Source: Rhizobium johnstonii 3841 (lineage in GTDB: Bacteria; Pseudomonadota; Alphaproteobacteria; Rhizobiales; Rhizobiaceae). Taken from it: 64,000 bases of DNA. The DNA lies in contig NC_008380.1 of assembly GCF_000009265.1 (NCBI RefSeq), forward strand, positions 2,113,501-2,177,500, given 5' to 3'. The position numbers were made by a program, and so were the translations under genes. The first letter of the stretch is position 1. Each line of letters starts with the position of its first letter. The notes under the pieces are model-generated. The model was not told where the DNA came from, did not search any database, and saw only the letters and a program-made list of their open reading frames with translations. This document shows, piece after piece, positions 1 to 9,852 of this stretch.

Positions 1-177
1 TTTGCAACGCCGCGAAACCGGAACCGGCCTCTGGCTGACTGCCGCTCGGTTGTGACTATATGGTTATCCTTGGTCGCGATGCAGGTGCAAGAGCTTTTGC
101 GACCGCCAAGGCAGGTCCGTTAAAAGCCTGAACAAGGCGAAGCTCGGAGAAGCGAATTTCCTTGGCCGGGCCGGTGC

Positions 178-900
178 TCAATCCGGAACGGGAAGGGCGC
201 GCTGGTTGTAGAGGATCTTGCGGATGCGTGCCTGTTCCTCTTCGGAGAGCTTGCTGTTGTCGGTGCTAAGATCGGCGCCGACCGCAAGGCCGCGCTGGAC
301 GCCGGGTCTTGCGCCGACCTCCTCGAACCACCGCTTGAAGTGTTTGAACTCGTCGATGTCCTGACCCTGTGCCTGCCAGTTGACGGTCCAGGGATAGCTG
401 ACGATGTCGGCGATGGTGAATTCGTCACCGGCCAGATAGCGCCGGTCGCGAAGCCGCATGTTGAGAACGCCATAAAGGCGGTTGGCTTCGTCGGTGAAGC
501 GCCGCACTGCATAAGACTGGTCGCCTTCGCGATCACCAAGGCGACGGAAATGACCGGCCTCGCCGAGTTTCGGCCCCTGGTTCGCCATCTGCCAGATCAC
601 CCAATGCGTGACCTCGTATTTGCCGCGCAGATCCTGCGGCCAGAATTTGCCGCTCTTCTCGGCGAGGTAGAAGAGGATGGCGCCGGATTCGAAGACGCTC
701 AACGGACCGCCGCCATCGGCAGGCGCGTGATCGACGATGGCAGGCATGCGGTGATTGGGGTTGAGTCTGAGATAATCGGGTTTGAACTGGTCGCCCCGGC
801 CGATATTGACCGGCACCAGCCGATAGGGCGTGCCGGTTTCCTCCAGGAAGATCGAAACCTTCTTGCCGTTCGGCGTCGGCCAGTAGTGGAGATCAATCAT
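178..900 (-). CDS. Glutathione S-transferase, YfcG/nu-class type
   Basis: 240-residue cytosolic thiol transferase/disulfide reductase. The N-terminal thioredoxin-like domain shows the TPNGKK segment (about residues 9-14), where nu-class enzymes place their Asn/Thr active-site residues, then NPNHRMPAI with the cis-proline and ESGAI, which binds glutathione. The C-terminal all-helical domain has the usual AGDEFTIADI N-capping motif. The sequence resembles E. coli YfcG closely from memory. The ATG at 900 is preferred over upstream in-frame codons because GAGG lies just upstream and translation then begins with the conserved MIDLHYWPTPNG. It is divergent from the transglycosylase gene. The substrate cannot be told; glutathione-dependent disulfide reduction is the family expectation. 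Confidence 0.9.
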   Translation of the reverse strand: MIDLHYWPTPNGKKVSIFLEETGTPYRLVPVNIGRGDQFKPDYLRLNPNHRMPAIVDHAPADGGGPLSVFESGAILFYLAEKSGKFWPQDLRGKYEVTHWVIWQMANQGPKLGEAGHFRRLGDREGDQSYAVRRFTDEANRLYGVLNMRLRDRRYLAGDEFTIADIVSYPWTVNWQAQGQDIDEFKHFKRWFEEVGARPGVQRGLAVGADLSTDNSKLSEEEQARIRKILYNQRALPVPD

Positions 901-1123
901 CTGCTTATCCTCGTTCGCTCGGGATTTCCTGGCAATCAGGATGACGCTACGACCATGGCAGGTCGAATTTGTTTGTTCCAAAATCGGTGGCGAAAATAGA
1001 AACCTGTGACCGTCCCGGCACCAATTCGGGTGCAGGTATGGAAATGGGGGGGAAGCGTCGCGCCTTTATCAATGGTATCTAGAATCCAGCGTCGCGATGG
1101 AAGTTCGAACCCGCCGAGATCCG

Positions 1124-2080
1124 ATGATACGTCGAAAGCGTCAGTCCGACATTGCGAGGAGATCGACGAAGGCCTTGCTTTCGCTCTGTCTTCTGTTTCC
1201 CGCCATGGACACAGTAAAGGCCCAGCCTGAGGGGAGCGCCGGGTCGCCGGCCTGCTTGTATTCGGGACCTTCGGCGGCGGGATCGGGTGAGACACTCTGC
1301 ATCCGGAAAGACAGTTTCAACTACGACCTTTGCGTCGCGATCGAGCATTTCGCCCACGCCAATCGCTTGCCAGCGGATTATTTCGCCCGTCTCATCTGGC
1401 GAGAAAGCACCTTTCGTCCCGATGCAGTCAGCTTCAAAGGAGCGCAGGGGATTGCGCAGTTCATGCCCGGAACGGCGAAACTGCGCGGTCTTGAAGACAG
1501 CTACCAGGTATTGGAAGCTCTGCGGAAATCGGCGCAGTATCTCGACGAATTGCGCAATCGTTTCGGCAATCTCGGCCTTGCCGCCGCCGCCTATAATACC
1601 GGCGAAAACGGACTTTCCTCTTACCTAACGTCAGGGAGATTACCTTACGAGACGCGCGGCTACGTCCTGGCAATCACCGCGCATACAGTCGAGGAATGGA
1701 AGGATAACCCGCCGGAAGATGCGGCCGCCCCGCTCGACAAGGACAAGTCCTTCCTCGATGGCTGCGTGACGCTTGCGGAGAGACGGACCTTGAAGGACAC
1801 GCCCTGGCGTCAGGAGGGTGAATGGGCGCCCTGGGGCGTCCAGCTTGCGGCGAATGCGAATGTCGCGGTGGCCCGGCGCATGTTTCTTGATGCCGTGCAG
1901 GATCTGCCCGCGCCCCTGAATGCGGAGCAGCCGCTGATCCTGCGCCAGCGCGATCGCAGCTTCGGTTTTCGCCCACGTTATGCCGCCCGCATCGGCCGGC
2001 AGACGCGCATGGAAGCCAACAACCTCTGCAGCCAGATCCGCAAACATGGCGGCACCTGCCTAGTGTTCAGGAATCGATAG
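1124..2080 (+). CDS. Lytic transglycosylase, SLT domain, secreted
   Basis: 318-residue peptidoglycan lytic transglycosylase that would cleave the MurNAc-GlcNAc bond in the periplasm. An N-terminal signal peptide (basic residues, then LLSLCLLFPA, ending near residue 33) is followed by a Slt-type domain: RES with the catalytic Glu near residue 94, GAQGIAQFMP near 106-115, and AAAYNTGENG near 154-163. The roughly 150-residue C-terminal part is not a recognised domain and may bind wall or partners. The start is uncertain: an in-frame ATG at 1097 adds nine residues, and neither has a convincing ribosome binding site. The chosen start gives a normal signal peptide. The gene stands alone between divergent and parallel neighbours. 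Confidence 0.85.
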   Translation: MIRRKRQSDIARRSTKALLSLCLLFPAMDTVKAQPEGSAGSPACLYSGPSAAGSGETLCIRKDSFNYDLCVAIEHFAHANRLPADYFARLIWRESTFRPDAVSFKGAQGIAQFMPGTAKLRGLEDSYQVLEALRKSAQYLDELRNRFGNLGLAAAAYNTGENGLSSYLTSGRLPYETRGYVLAITAHTVEEWKDNPPEDAAAPLDKDKSFLDGCVTLAERRTLKDTPWRQEGEWAPWGVQLAANANVAVARRMFLDAVQDLPAPLNAEQPLILRQRDRSFGFRPRYAARIGRQTRMEANNLCSQIRKHGGTCLVFRNR

Positions 2081-2174
2081 GGGGCGCGGTCCAGCCCTTT
2101 GATCACGAAAAGTCTGCTTGCAGGATCACCTGAGGGCGCAGCATATTCGACACGGAAATACCAAGGGAGGAACG

Positions 2175-3131
2175 ATGATGCGGGTTTTGGTAATCGGGGC
2201 AACGGGCCATGTCGGAACCTATCTCGTTCCCCGTCTGGTGGATGCCGGTCATGACGTCGTCACGATCAGCCGCGGCACGGCAAAGCCTTATACGGCAAAC
2301 CACGCCTGGGCTGCCGTCGATCAGCGTCAGATGGATCGGGCAGCCATGGAGCAGACGGGTGATTTCGGCCCGGCCGTGCGTGGTGTGAAAGCCGACATCG
2401 TCATCGACATGATCTGCTTCTCGCTGGAAAGTGCCGAGCATCTGGTGACGGCGCTGTCGGGGCATGTCGGTCACTTCCTGCATACCGGCACGATCTGGAC
2501 GCATGGCCATTCGACGGTCGTACCGACGCTGGAGGAGACGCCGAAATTTCCCTTCGGCGATTACGGGACGCAGAAGGCGGCTATCGAAACCTATCTGCTG
2601 CAGCAGGCAAGGCTTCGCGGATTTCCGGCAACCATCATCCATCCCGGGCACATTGTCGGTCCCGGCTGGACGCCGCTCAATCCGGCCGGCAATTTCAACC
2701 TGCAGGTCTTTTCAACCCTTGCCCGCGGAGAGACCCTGGCGCTGCCCCATTTCGGCTTGGAGACCGTTCATCACGTCCATGCCGATGACGTGGCGGCGAT
2801 GTTCATGGATGCGATCGCCAACTGGAATGCGTCGACCGGCGAAAGTTTCCACGCGGTTTCGGAGCAGGCATTGACCCTTCGCGGTTATGCCGAATCCATG
2901 TCTCGCTGGTTCGGGCACGAGCCGAATCTCAGCTTCGCCCCATTCGACGCCTGGGCCGAAAGTCAGACGGCTGAGGATGCAAAGGCGACCTGGGAACATA
3001 TTGCCCGTAGCCCGAATTGTTCGATCGCAAAAGCCGGACGCCTGCTCGGTTACACTCCGAGATACACCTCCCTGCAGGCGGTGCAGGAATCCGTGGGTTG
3101 GCTGGTCGGGCAGGGGCGGATCGAGACGTGA
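2175..3131 (+). CDS. NAD(P)-dependent epimerase/dehydratase-like protein (extended SDR)
   Basis: 318-residue Rossmann-fold protein of the extended or atypical short-chain dehydrogenase family. GATGHVG at residues 8-14 is the nucleotide-binding glycine motif. YGTQK, in the middle of the protein, matches the YxxxK catalytic pair. The rest (HPGHIVGPGW, then a C-terminal substrate domain) resembles nucleotide-sugar epimerases, but the substrate is unknown. The start at 2175 is supported by a strong GGGAGG four bases upstream; a second ATG follows immediately. It appears monocistronic and is convergent with the glycerate kinase gene. Confidence 0.85.
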   Translation: MMRVLVIGATGHVGTYLVPRLVDAGHDVVTISRGTAKPYTANHAWAAVDQRQMDRAAMEQTGDFGPAVRGVKADIVIDMICFSLESAEHLVTALSGHVGHFLHTGTIWTHGHSTVVPTLEETPKFPFGDYGTQKAAIETYLLQQARLRGFPATIIHPGHIVGPGWTPLNPAGNFNLQVFSTLARGETLALPHFGLETVHHVHADDVAAMFMDAIANWNASTGESFHAVSEQALTLRGYAESMSRWFGHEPNLSFAPFDAWAESQTAEDAKATWEHIARSPNCSIAKAGRLLGYTPRYTSLQAVQESVGWLVGQGRIET

Positions 3132-3214
3132 TCCGCGAGCGCCGCCGGCGGCCGGCTGCTTTTGTTTACGCAATTCCGGACGGAAAACCGCCTCGCACTT
3201 TGCCTGAAATTGCT

Positions 3215-4480
3215 CTAACGGATCAGGATCGCCCTGAAATCATTGACATTGGTTCCGGTCGGGCCGGTTTCGAAGAGATCGCTGGTGGCCGCAAAGCCCG
3301 AATAGCTGTTGTTGCCGTCGAGCAACCGGCGCGGATCGAGCCCGGCGGCGCGCAGGCGCCTCACGGTGCCGCCATCGGCAAAGGCGCCGGCATTATCCTC
3401 CGAGCCGTCGATCCCGTCGGTGTCGGCAGCGAGGATATGAATGCCCTCCTGTCCGTCGATCGCAAGCGCCATGGCGAGCGCGAATTCGCCGTTGCGTCCG
3501 CCCTTGCCACCCTTGGCTCTCAGCGTCACCGTCGTCTCGCCGCCGGAAAGGATGACGACCGGCTTTGGAAACGGCCTGTTCCGGCCCGACACTTCGCGGG
3601 CGATGGCCGCATGCACCAGCGCCACGTCGCGCGATTCCCCCTCGATCGCATCGGAAAGGATAGCCGGCTCGATCCCCTGCGATTTTGCCAGGGCGGCAGC
3701 CGCCGCCAGCGAGACACCGGCGGAGGCGATGATGTGATGCGCGTGCCGCAAGAAGACCGGATCGTCCGGCCGCGGTGCATCGGCCTTCGGCGAGTTGAGA
3801 TGGTCGAATGCGGCCTGCGGCAGCTGCAATCCGTATTGCCTGATGATCTCGAGCGCATCGTGTCGTGTCGAACCATCAGGCACCGTCGGCCCCGAGGCGA
3901 CATGGGCTGGGTTGTCGCCGGGAATATCCGAGACGATCAGGCTGACGACCCTCGCTTCGGTCGCTGCCGCAAGTCTGCCGCCCTTGATGGTGGAGAGATG
4001 CTTGCGCACGACATTCATCGCCGAGATCGGCGCGCCCGAGGCAAGCAGCATTTCGTTGAGCGCGATCTCGTCTTCAAGGGTCAGCCCGTCCGGTGGGGCG
4101 GGCAGCAGCGCCGAGCCGCCGCCGCAGATCAGCGCGATCACCAGATCGTCTTCCGTCAGCCCGTTCACCGTCTCCGTCAGCCGCTTCGCGGCGGCAAGGC
4201 CAGCCGCATCAGGTACCGGATGGGCGGCCTCGATAATCTCGATGCCGCGGGTCTCGCAGCCATAGCCGTAGCGGGTGACCACCACACCTTCGAGCGCTCC
4301 GTCCCAGACGCTTTCGAGCGCCCGCGCCATCTGCGCCGCGCCCTTGCCGGCGCCGATCACCATGGTCCTTCCCTTCGGCCTTTCAGGCAGATGCGCCTTG
4401 ATGCCGGTCAGCGGATCGGCGGCGCGAACCGCTGCGTCAAACAGGGCTTTCAGGAAATCGCGGGGAGCGGTTATCGTCAT
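3215..4480 (-). CDS. ttuD: Glycerate 2-kinase (DUF4147/MOFRL family)
   Basis: 421-residue class-II glycerate kinase, which phosphorylates D-glycerate to 2-phosphoglycerate with ATP. Homologues are often mislabelled hydroxypyruvate reductase. The N-terminal DUF4147 domain shows VIGAGKGAA (about 41-49) and [13 protein letters not shown]. The C-terminal MOFRL domain shows [10 protein letters not shown] followed by [10 protein letters not shown], and [15 protein letters not shown] near the end. The start at 4480 opens on [10 protein letters not shown], the usual family N-terminus; an upstream in-frame extension is poorly conserved in character. It lies downstream of the M20 peptidase on the same strand but is separated by about 135 bases holding a palindromic repeat, so it may be a separate unit. 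The symbol ttuD is by analogy. Confidence 0.88.
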   Translation of the reverse strand: MTITAPRDFLKALFDAAVRAADPLTGIKAHLPERPKGRTMVIGAGKGAAQMARALESVWDGALEGVVVTRYGYGCETRGIEIIEAAHPVPDAAGLAAAKRLTETVNGLTEDDLVIALICGGGSALLPAPPDGLTLEDEIALNEMLLASGAPISAMNVVRKHLSTIKGGRLAAATEARVVSLIVSDIPGDNPAHVASGPTVPDGSTRHDALEIIRQYGLQLPQAAFDHLNSPKADAPRPDDPVFLRHAHHIIASAGVSLAAAAALAKSQGIEPAILSDAIEGESRDVALVHAAIAREVSGRNRPFPKPVVILSGGETTVTLRAKGGKGGRNGEFALAMALAIDGQEGIHILAADTDGIDGSEDNAGAFADGGTVRRLRAAGLDPRRLLDGNNSYSGFAATSDLFETGPTGTNVNDFRAILIR

Positions 4481-4548
4481 CGGTGGTCTCTGCTGCCTCG
4501 GTATCGATGGTGATGTGGGGCTTTGCTGCACCATACCTACTGCATACT

Positions 4549-4607
4549 GCAGCAATTCAAAGTGTTACAGCGTCATTTGCGGCTCCCGAAAAGCTGCGCG
4601 GCGCGGC
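4549..4607. repeat. Dispersed intergenic repeat, copy 1 (type 2)
   Basis: This stretch begins with the 18-base run GCAGCAATTCAAAGTGTT, identical to a stretch at 48052, and continues with similar sequence (CAGCGTCATTTGCG versus CGGTGTCCTTTGCG) and a GAAAAG turn. It lies between two minus-strand genes. Elements of this kind are scattered through Rhizobium genomes; its function is unknown. Confidence 0.6.
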
Positions 4608-4616
4608 ACACTCGCG

Positions 4617-6014
4617 TCAGTCGGCGAGGGCCGCCAGGATGCGGACCCAGGATCGTATTCCTTTATGAAAGCTCGAGAGATCATATTTTTCGTTCGGGCT
4701 GTGGACGCGGTTGTCGAAGCGGGCGAAGCCGACCAGCAGGGCATCGCATCCGAGCCGGTGTTTGAATTCCCCGATGATCGGGATCGAGCCTCCGGTGCCG
4801 GCAAGGGCCGCTTCGCATTGCCATTCTGTCGAAAGCGCCTGAAGCGTTCTGGTGAGAAACGGACTGTCGATCGGCATGACCGTTGCCGGCGAAAGCCCGT
4901 AATCCCTGAAGCTGACCGAACAATCCTGAGAGATACGTGCGCGCACGTGCCGCTGGAAGGCATCGCGGATCGCCTGGGGATCCTGTCCTTCCACCAGGCG
5001 AAACGAAATCTTGGCGCTTGCCTTCGCCGGAATGACCGTCTTGAAGCCTTCGCCTGTATAACCACCATTCATGCCATTGATCTCGCAGCTCGGCCGCGCC
5101 CAGATCTGTTCGAGGACGGAACGGCCTGCCTCGCCGGCCGGATCTTTCAGGCCGATATCGCCGAGAAAGGCCTCCTCGTCGAAGGGCAGCCTTTTCCACA
5201 GCGCCTTGATGGCGTCCGGGAGCTCTTTCACGCCATCATAAAAACCCTCGACCGCGACGCCGCCATCGGCGCGCCGCAGGCTCGAAACGATGTCCGACAG
5301 CACCTGCAGCGGATTGCGCGCGGCATTGCCGAACATGCCGGAATGCAGGTCTTGATCGGCGCAGGTGACCTCGATTTCCGTGCTGAAGATACCGCGCAGC
5401 ATCGTCGTGACGGCAGGCGTTTCGCGATCCCACATATCCGTGTCGCAGACAAAAACCGCATCGGCCTTCAACTCGTCTGCCGTGGCATCCAGAAAGGGCG
5501 CGAGGCTCGGACTGCCGGCCTCTTCCTCGCCTTCGAACAGCACGCTCACCTGCACAGGCAGCTTCCCGGTGACGCTCTTCCAGGCGCGGCAGGCTTCGAC
5601 GAAGGTCATCAATTGTCCCTTGTCGTCGGACGCGCCGCGCGCGACGATCGCCGTATCGCCATTCGGCAAGGCTTCCATGCGCGGCTCGAACGGATCGCTC
5701 GTCCACAGTGCCAGCGGATCGACCGGCTGGACATCGTAATGACCGTAAAACAGCAGATGCGGTCCGGATGCCGCCTTTTCATGGGCGACGACCATCGGAT
5801 GGCCGGTCGTTTTGCGTACCGATGCTTCGAAGCCGATGGCAGCCAGATCCCGGCTCAGCCATTCGGCAGCAGTGCGGCAGTGATCGCGATAGGCCGGGTC
5901 GGTCGAGACGCTCGGAATGCGGATCAGGTCGAAAAGCCGCGCCAGGCTGCCATCGAGGCTTTTGTCCACATGGGCAAGAACGGCATCGATATCTTGGTCC
6001 ATGGCACTAGTCAT
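4617..6014 (-). CDS. M20-family metallopeptidase (dipeptidase / deacylase-like)
   Basis: 465-residue zinc peptidase of the M20 (ArgE/DapE/carnosinase-like) family, predicted cytosolic. The metal and catalytic motifs are in order: GHYDVQP, ASDDKG with the bridging Asp, FEGEEEAGS with the general-base Glu, CDTDMW, and the C-terminal His in RVHSPNEKY. A dimerisation domain containing the conserved DLHSGMFG lies between. The length fits the carnosinase-like M20 branch. The start has a GAGGAG ribosome binding site. It sits 17 bases downstream of the ABC ATPase gene on the same strand, so it probably hydrolyses an imported amide or peptide substrate (inference). Confidence 0.88.
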   Translation of the reverse strand: MTSAMDQDIDAVLAHVDKSLDGSLARLFDLIRIPSVSTDPAYRDHCRTAAEWLSRDLAAIGFEASVRKTTGHPMVVAHEKAASGPHLLFYGHYDVQPVDPLALWTSDPFEPRMEALPNGDTAIVARGASDDKGQLMTFVEACRAWKSVTGKLPVQVSVLFEGEEEAGSPSLAPFLDATADELKADAVFVCDTDMWDRETPAVTTMLRGIFSTEIEVTCADQDLHSGMFGNAARNPLQVLSDIVSSLRRADGGVAVEGFYDGVKELPDAIKALWKRLPFDEEAFLGDIGLKDPAGEAGRSVLEQIWARPSCEINGMNGGYTGEGFKTVIPAKASAKISFRLVEGQDPQAIRDAFQRHVRARISQDCSVSFRDYGLSPATVMPIDSPFLTRTLQALSTEWQCEAALAGTGGSIPIIGEFKHRLGCDALLVGFARFDNRVHSPNEKYDLSSFHKGIRSWVRILAALAD

Positions 6015-6031
6015 CGTCTCTCCTCAGCGTT

Positions 6032-7090
6032 TCAATCTTCCGGATCGAGAATGCAGCATTGCTCTGCTACAGGCGTCAGCACTGCTGACGCCCCTGTTTC
6101 CAGCGGGTCGGACAGCGCGCCATTGGCGGTGATCTCTCCAGCTGATGTCATGCATTTGTACTGATAGGCCCGGCCGAGATAGGTGCGCGTGCCGAGCACG
6201 GCCGCGATGCCATCGCCATCACGGCTGACGGCAAGACCGTCTGCGCGGCAAGCCAGCACGAAGTCGTCCTTGATCGGCCCGAATGTGTCCTGCGACAGCT
6301 GCAGCCGTGCTCCGCCCTTCGTTTCGGCCGTCACCAGCGCGCCGCTGCGCCCGGTCACTTTCATGCGGACAAGGTTCTCGAAACCGACGAAACGGGCGAC
6401 GAAGGCATTGGCCGGCTGGCGGTACAGCACCTCCGGCGCGTCGAGCTGCATGATGCGCCCGGCATTCATGATCGCCACCCTGTCGGAGATCGAGAATGCC
6501 TCCTCCTGGTCGTGGGTGACGTAAAGCGACGTCGTGCCATTGGCGCGCTGGAGCTGCCTGATTTCGACGCGCATGTCGATTCTGAGCTTTGCATCCAGAT
6601 TGGAAAGCGGCTCGTCGAACATCAGAAGCGGCGGCTCGATGACCAGCGCCCGGGCGAGCGCCACACGCTGTTTCTGGCCGCCTGACAGGGCCGACGGCAG
6701 ACGGTCGGCGAAGGCCGACAGACCGACGCGGTCTAGCATCGCCATCGTTCTTTTCGCCCGTTCCGGCTGGGGAATACGACGCTGCCTCAGGCCGAAGGCG
6801 ACATTGTCCTGGACGCTCAGATGAGGAAAAAGCGCATAGTTCTGAAAGACCAGGCCGATGTCGCGCGCATGCGCGGGAAGTCCGGTCAGGTCGCGCTCGC
6901 CGAGCTTGATGCTGCCACTGCTCGGCTGCAGAAAACCGGCCACGAGGCGCAATGTCGTCGTCTTTCCGCAGCCGCTGGAGCCGAGCAGGGAGACCAGTTC
7001 CCCGGCCATGATTGAGATCGACAGATCCTTGAGCACTTGCGTGCTGCCGTAATGGGCGGAGATGGAATCGATGGTAAGGGATACGGTCAA
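6032..7090 (-). CDS. ABC transporter ATP-binding protein, PotA/FbpC type
   Basis: 352-residue ATPase that would drive the importer encoded by the next three genes upstream. Walker A GSSGCGKTT is at about residues 37-45, the Q-loop in GLVFQNYALFPH, the signature LSGGQKQR, Walker B LLMFDEP, the D-loop SNLDAKLR and the switch His in YVTHDQEEA. The C-terminal 110 residues form a TOBE-like regulatory/OB region, as in polyamine and ferric transporters. The longest frame begins at a TTG, seven bases after the preceding permease stop, with only a weak ribosome binding site. No good in-frame ATG precedes the ABC domain, so TTG is accepted. Confidence 0.9.
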   Translation of the reverse strand: MTVSLTIDSISAHYGSTQVLKDLSISIMAGELVSLLGSSGCGKTTTLRLVAGFLQPSSGSIKLGERDLTGLPAHARDIGLVFQNYALFPHLSVQDNVAFGLRQRRIPQPERAKRTMAMLDRVGLSAFADRLPSALSGGQKQRVALARALVIEPPLLMFDEPLSNLDAKLRIDMRVEIRQLQRANGTTSLYVTHDQEEAFSISDRVAIMNAGRIMQLDAPEVLYRQPANAFVARFVGFENLVRMKVTGRSGALVTAETKGGARLQLSQDTFGPIKDDFVLACRADGLAVSRDGDGIAAVLGTRTYLGRAYQYKCMTSAGEITANGALSDPLETGASAVLTPVAEQCCILDPED

Positions 7091-7097
7091 GAGCGTT

Positions 7098-7886
7098 CTA
7101 CTTTGTCAGGAAGGTGAGGCCGAGCGTGGCCTCGACGACGGCCATGACGCCGACTGTCACGAACATCAGCAGCACCGAGACCGATGCGATCGTCGGATCG
7201 AAAAACTGCTCCATATGCGCAAGGATCTGGATCGGCAGCGTCGAGATGCCCGGCCCGGTCAGGAAGACCGAAACCGACACGTCGTTGATCGAAGTGATGA
7301 AGGCGAGGATGAAGGCGGCAATGACCCCGGCGCGGATATTCGGCAGGACCACGGTCAGGAAGGTCTTCAATGGTGGGCAGCCGAGGCTGATCGCCGCCTC
7401 TTCGACGGAAAAATCGAAGGCCGCCAGGCTGGCGCCGACGACACGCACCGAATAGGGCAGGATCAGCAGCGCATGGCCGACCAGCAGGCTGATGAAGATC
7501 GGCAGCCCGAGGCCGATCGTGACGGATTTCATCAGCGAAAATCCGAAGACGATCTCCGGCACCAGGATCGGCAGCACGAAGATGGTGGAAAGCCAGCGCG
7601 GCAATTCCACCCGATAGCGGTTGATCGCATAGGCCGCCGGGACGCCGATCAGCAGGGAGAGCGCCGTGCCGAGAAAGGCGACCTGCAGGCTGGTGATCGC
7701 GGTCGTGCGGAAGGCCTCGATTTCGAAGATATTGACGAACCACCGCAATGTCAGGCCCTGCGGCGGGAAGGTCAGATAGGTCGTGTCGCTGACGGCCGCA
7801 CCGACGATGATGACGAGCGGTGCGAGCAGGAAGAAGAAAACGCAGGCCGCAAAGGCGGCGAGGATCGGGTGAATGCGCCTCTCCAT
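7098..7886 (-). CDS. ABC transporter permease, PotC type
   Basis: 262-residue inner-membrane permease with about six hydrophobic helices and the cytoplasmic EAA loop (EEAAISLGCPPLKTF, about residue 165) that docks on the ATPase. The start ATG at 7886 overlaps the stop of the preceding permease as TGATG, indicating translational coupling, and begins MERRIHPILAAF before the first membrane helix. It pairs with the next gene upstream to form the translocation channel of a spermidine/putrescine-type importer. Confidence 0.9.
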   Translation of the reverse strand: MERRIHPILAAFAACVFFFLLAPLVIIVGAAVSDTTYLTFPPQGLTLRWFVNIFEIEAFRTTAITSLQVAFLGTALSLLIGVPAAYAINRYRVELPRWLSTIFVLPILVPEIVFGFSLMKSVTIGLGLPIFISLLVGHALLILPYSVRVVGASLAAFDFSVEEAAISLGCPPLKTFLTVVLPNIRAGVIAAFILAFITSINDVSVSVFLTGPGISTLPIQILAHMEQFFDPTIASVSVLLMFVTVGVMAVVEATLGLTFLTK

Positions 7887-8710
7887 CACACCGCCATCGG
7901 ATTGAGCCGGCGTGCGATGCGGCTCATGATGAGGACGACGCCGAGCGTCAGTACCACCATGATGGCGGCGATCGTCGATGCGCCCACCCAATCGAAGGTC
8001 ACCATGGCGCGCTGGTAGAGGAAGGTCCCCATCATCATCTGCTTTTCTCCGCCGAGCAGTTGCGGTGTCGCATAGGAGGTGAAGCTGCCGGTGAAGACCA
8101 GGACCGCGCCGACGATGAGGCCGGGTGTCGCAAGCGGCAGGATCACCTGAAAGAATGTCATTAACGGCCTCGCGCCGAGCGAGGCGGAGGCATCGATCAG
8201 ATCGCGCGGGATGCCTTCAAGCACGCCAACAAGCGTCAGGATCATCAGGGGAACGAAGAGATAGACCATGGCGACGATCACCGAGCCTTCGGTATAAAGC
8301 ATCGAAAGCGGCTCCCCGATAATGCCGGTCGAGATCAGCATGGCGTTCAGGATGCCGTTCTTCCCGAGAATGATCAGCCATGCGAAGGATCGGACGACGA
8401 CACCCGTCAGCAGCGGAAAAACCGCTGCGACGATCATGATGCTCTTTGCGCGACCGGGCATCTGCGCGATCACATAGGCCGTGATGAAACCCACAGTGAG
8501 TGAAATCGCCGTCGTGACAAGGGCGACCTCCAGCGTCCGATTAAGAACCGCCCGTCGAAAGCCGCTGCTGAAGAATGTCACATAGGGCGCAAATATGCCC
8601 TTCGGCTCTGCAAACGTCGCCGCAATGGTGATGGCGACGGGAATGATGAGAAGCACAACGACGGCAATCGTTGCCGGCATCGTCAATCCCCATCTGGCAA
8701 AATGCTTCAT
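7886..8710 (-). CDS. ABC transporter permease, PotB type
   Basis: 274-residue inner-membrane permease with an N-terminal helix (MPATIAVVVLLIIPVAITI) and a binding-protein-dependent transport domain. The EAA-like loop is DASASLGARPLMTFFQVILP. It forms the heterodimeric channel with the overlapping downstream permease. About 100 bases separate it from the solute-binding-protein gene, which is the first gene of the operon. The polyamine-type family assignment does not fix the substrate. Confidence 0.9.
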   Translation of the reverse strand: MKHFARWGLTMPATIAVVVLLIIPVAITIAATFAEPKGIFAPYVTFFSSGFRRAVLNRTLEVALVTTAISLTVGFITAYVIAQMPGRAKSIMIVAAVFPLLTGVVVRSFAWLIILGKNGILNAMLISTGIIGEPLSMLYTEGSVIVAMVYLFVPLMILTLVGVLEGIPRDLIDASASLGARPLMTFFQVILPLATPGLIVGAVLVFTGSFTSYATPQLLGGEKQMMMGTFLYQRAMVTFDWVGASTIAAIMVVLTLGVVLIMSRIARRLNPMAV

Positions 8711-8811
8711 CTCGAAACTCGTGGCATGTCCTGATATCAGGAGCGCCGCATCATGTGCGGCGCTTCCAGGTCTGGCAATAAACCGGCCGCAGGCCGGGAT
8801 ATCGGGGCAGC

Positions 8812-9852
8812 TTACTGGCCGAAGACTTCGTTCCAGCGGTCGATCCAGTCGGCCTTGGCAGCGTTCATCTTGGCATAGTCGATGCGGGTGAGGCCTGCCA
8901 CCATATCCGGGCCATAGGTCCAGATCTTCGCCTGGTCCGGCGTCAGGCTGACCTTGGTCGAGATCGGCGCATCGACGCCTTGTTCGGCTTCAGCCTGCTG
9001 GACGTCCTTCGACAGGATGAAGTTGATGAACTGATGCGCGAGTTCGACATTTTCCGAACCCTTCGGGATGTTCACGGTGTTCAGCGTGGCGATATCGCCG
9101 TCCTTGAGCTTGGCCCATGTCATCGTCGGAACGGCCGCCTGCATCGATGCCAAGGTAAAGTCCTGGGCCAGCGCAACGCGCACTTCGCCTGTTGATATCA
9201 GGTTCACCAGCTCCGAGCCGGTGTTGTAGTTCTTGACGACATTGGGCTTCAGCGCCTCGATTTCCGCGAAGGCCTTGTCGGTGTCTTCATAGGCATCTGC
9301 GCCACCATGCTTGCCGGCTTCCAGAACGACCAGCGGGCCGGCCGTGGTGGTGATTCCGGGCAAGGAGACGGAGCTCCTCAGGTCGTCGCGCCACAGGTCG
9401 CCCCAGGCGGTGATCGGCGGGTTGACCTTGGCGGAATCATAGACGATGCCGACGCGACCGATCGTATAGGCGGGGCCGTACTTGCCCTGAGGCGCCTTGC
9501 CCAGCTCGTAGCTATCCGCGAGGTTGGGGATCTTCGACGGATCGACTTCCTGGAACAGTCCCTGTTCGATGCCGAGCTGCGAGAAGCTGTCTGTGAGATA
9601 GATGACATCGACGCCCTTGCCATCGCGCAATTTCAGCTTGTTGAGCCGGTCGGCATTGTTGCCGGTTTCGAACACGATCTCGCAGCCGCAGATCTTCTTG
9701 AACGGCGTGATGATGTTCGCATTCATCTTCTCGCCGTTATAGCCCCACCAGGAGATGGTCAGCGTCTTCGATTGCGCATGGGCCGCGGCGGTGTTGCCGA
9801 CGGCGGCAAGCAACGCAAGAGACAGGATTTGGGCAAAACGTCTGGCCTTCAT
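8812..9852 (-). CDS. ABC transporter periplasmic solute-binding protein, PotD type
   Basis: 346-residue secreted binding protein. The signal peptide has a basic MKARRF start, a hydrophobic core and probable cleavage after AAAHAQ. The mature protein starts LTISWWGYNGEKM, as in PotD/PotF-like and thiamine-like binding proteins. It contains two Cys in ICGCEIVFETG. The ATG at 9852 has an AAGGA ribosome binding site and gives a clean signal peptide. It is the first gene of the five-gene operon (binding protein, two permeases, ATPase, M20 peptidase). The ligand is unknown; the operon context suggests an amide-containing or amine compound (inference). Confidence 0.9.
   Translation of the reverse strand: MKARRFAQILSLALLAAVGNTAAAHAQSKTLTISWWGYNGEKMNANIITPFKKICGCEIVFETGNNADRLNKLKLRDGKGVDVIYLTDSFSQLGIEQGLFQEVDPSKIPNLADSYELGKAPQGKYGPAYTIGRVGIVYDSAKVNPPITAWGDLWRDDLRSSVSLPGITTTAGPLVVLEAGKHGGADAYEDTDKAFAEIEALKPNVVKNYNTGSELVNLISTGEVRVALAQDFTLASMQAAVPTMTWAKLKDGDIATLNTVNIPKGSENVELAHQFINFILSKDVQQAEAEQGVDAPISTKVSLTPDQAKIWTYGPDMVAGLTRIDYAKMNAAKADWIDRWNEVFGQ

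Noticed and set aside
1..177. Possible gene end at the left edge
   Set aside because: No frame with coding character reaches the edge; the stretch looks intergenic, downstream of the glutathione transferase.
3017..6164. Two long plus-strand open frames (3017-4513 and 4275-6164)
   Set aside because: Both are antisense to the glycerate kinase and M20 peptidase genes, which have full sets of motifs and good ribosome binding sites.
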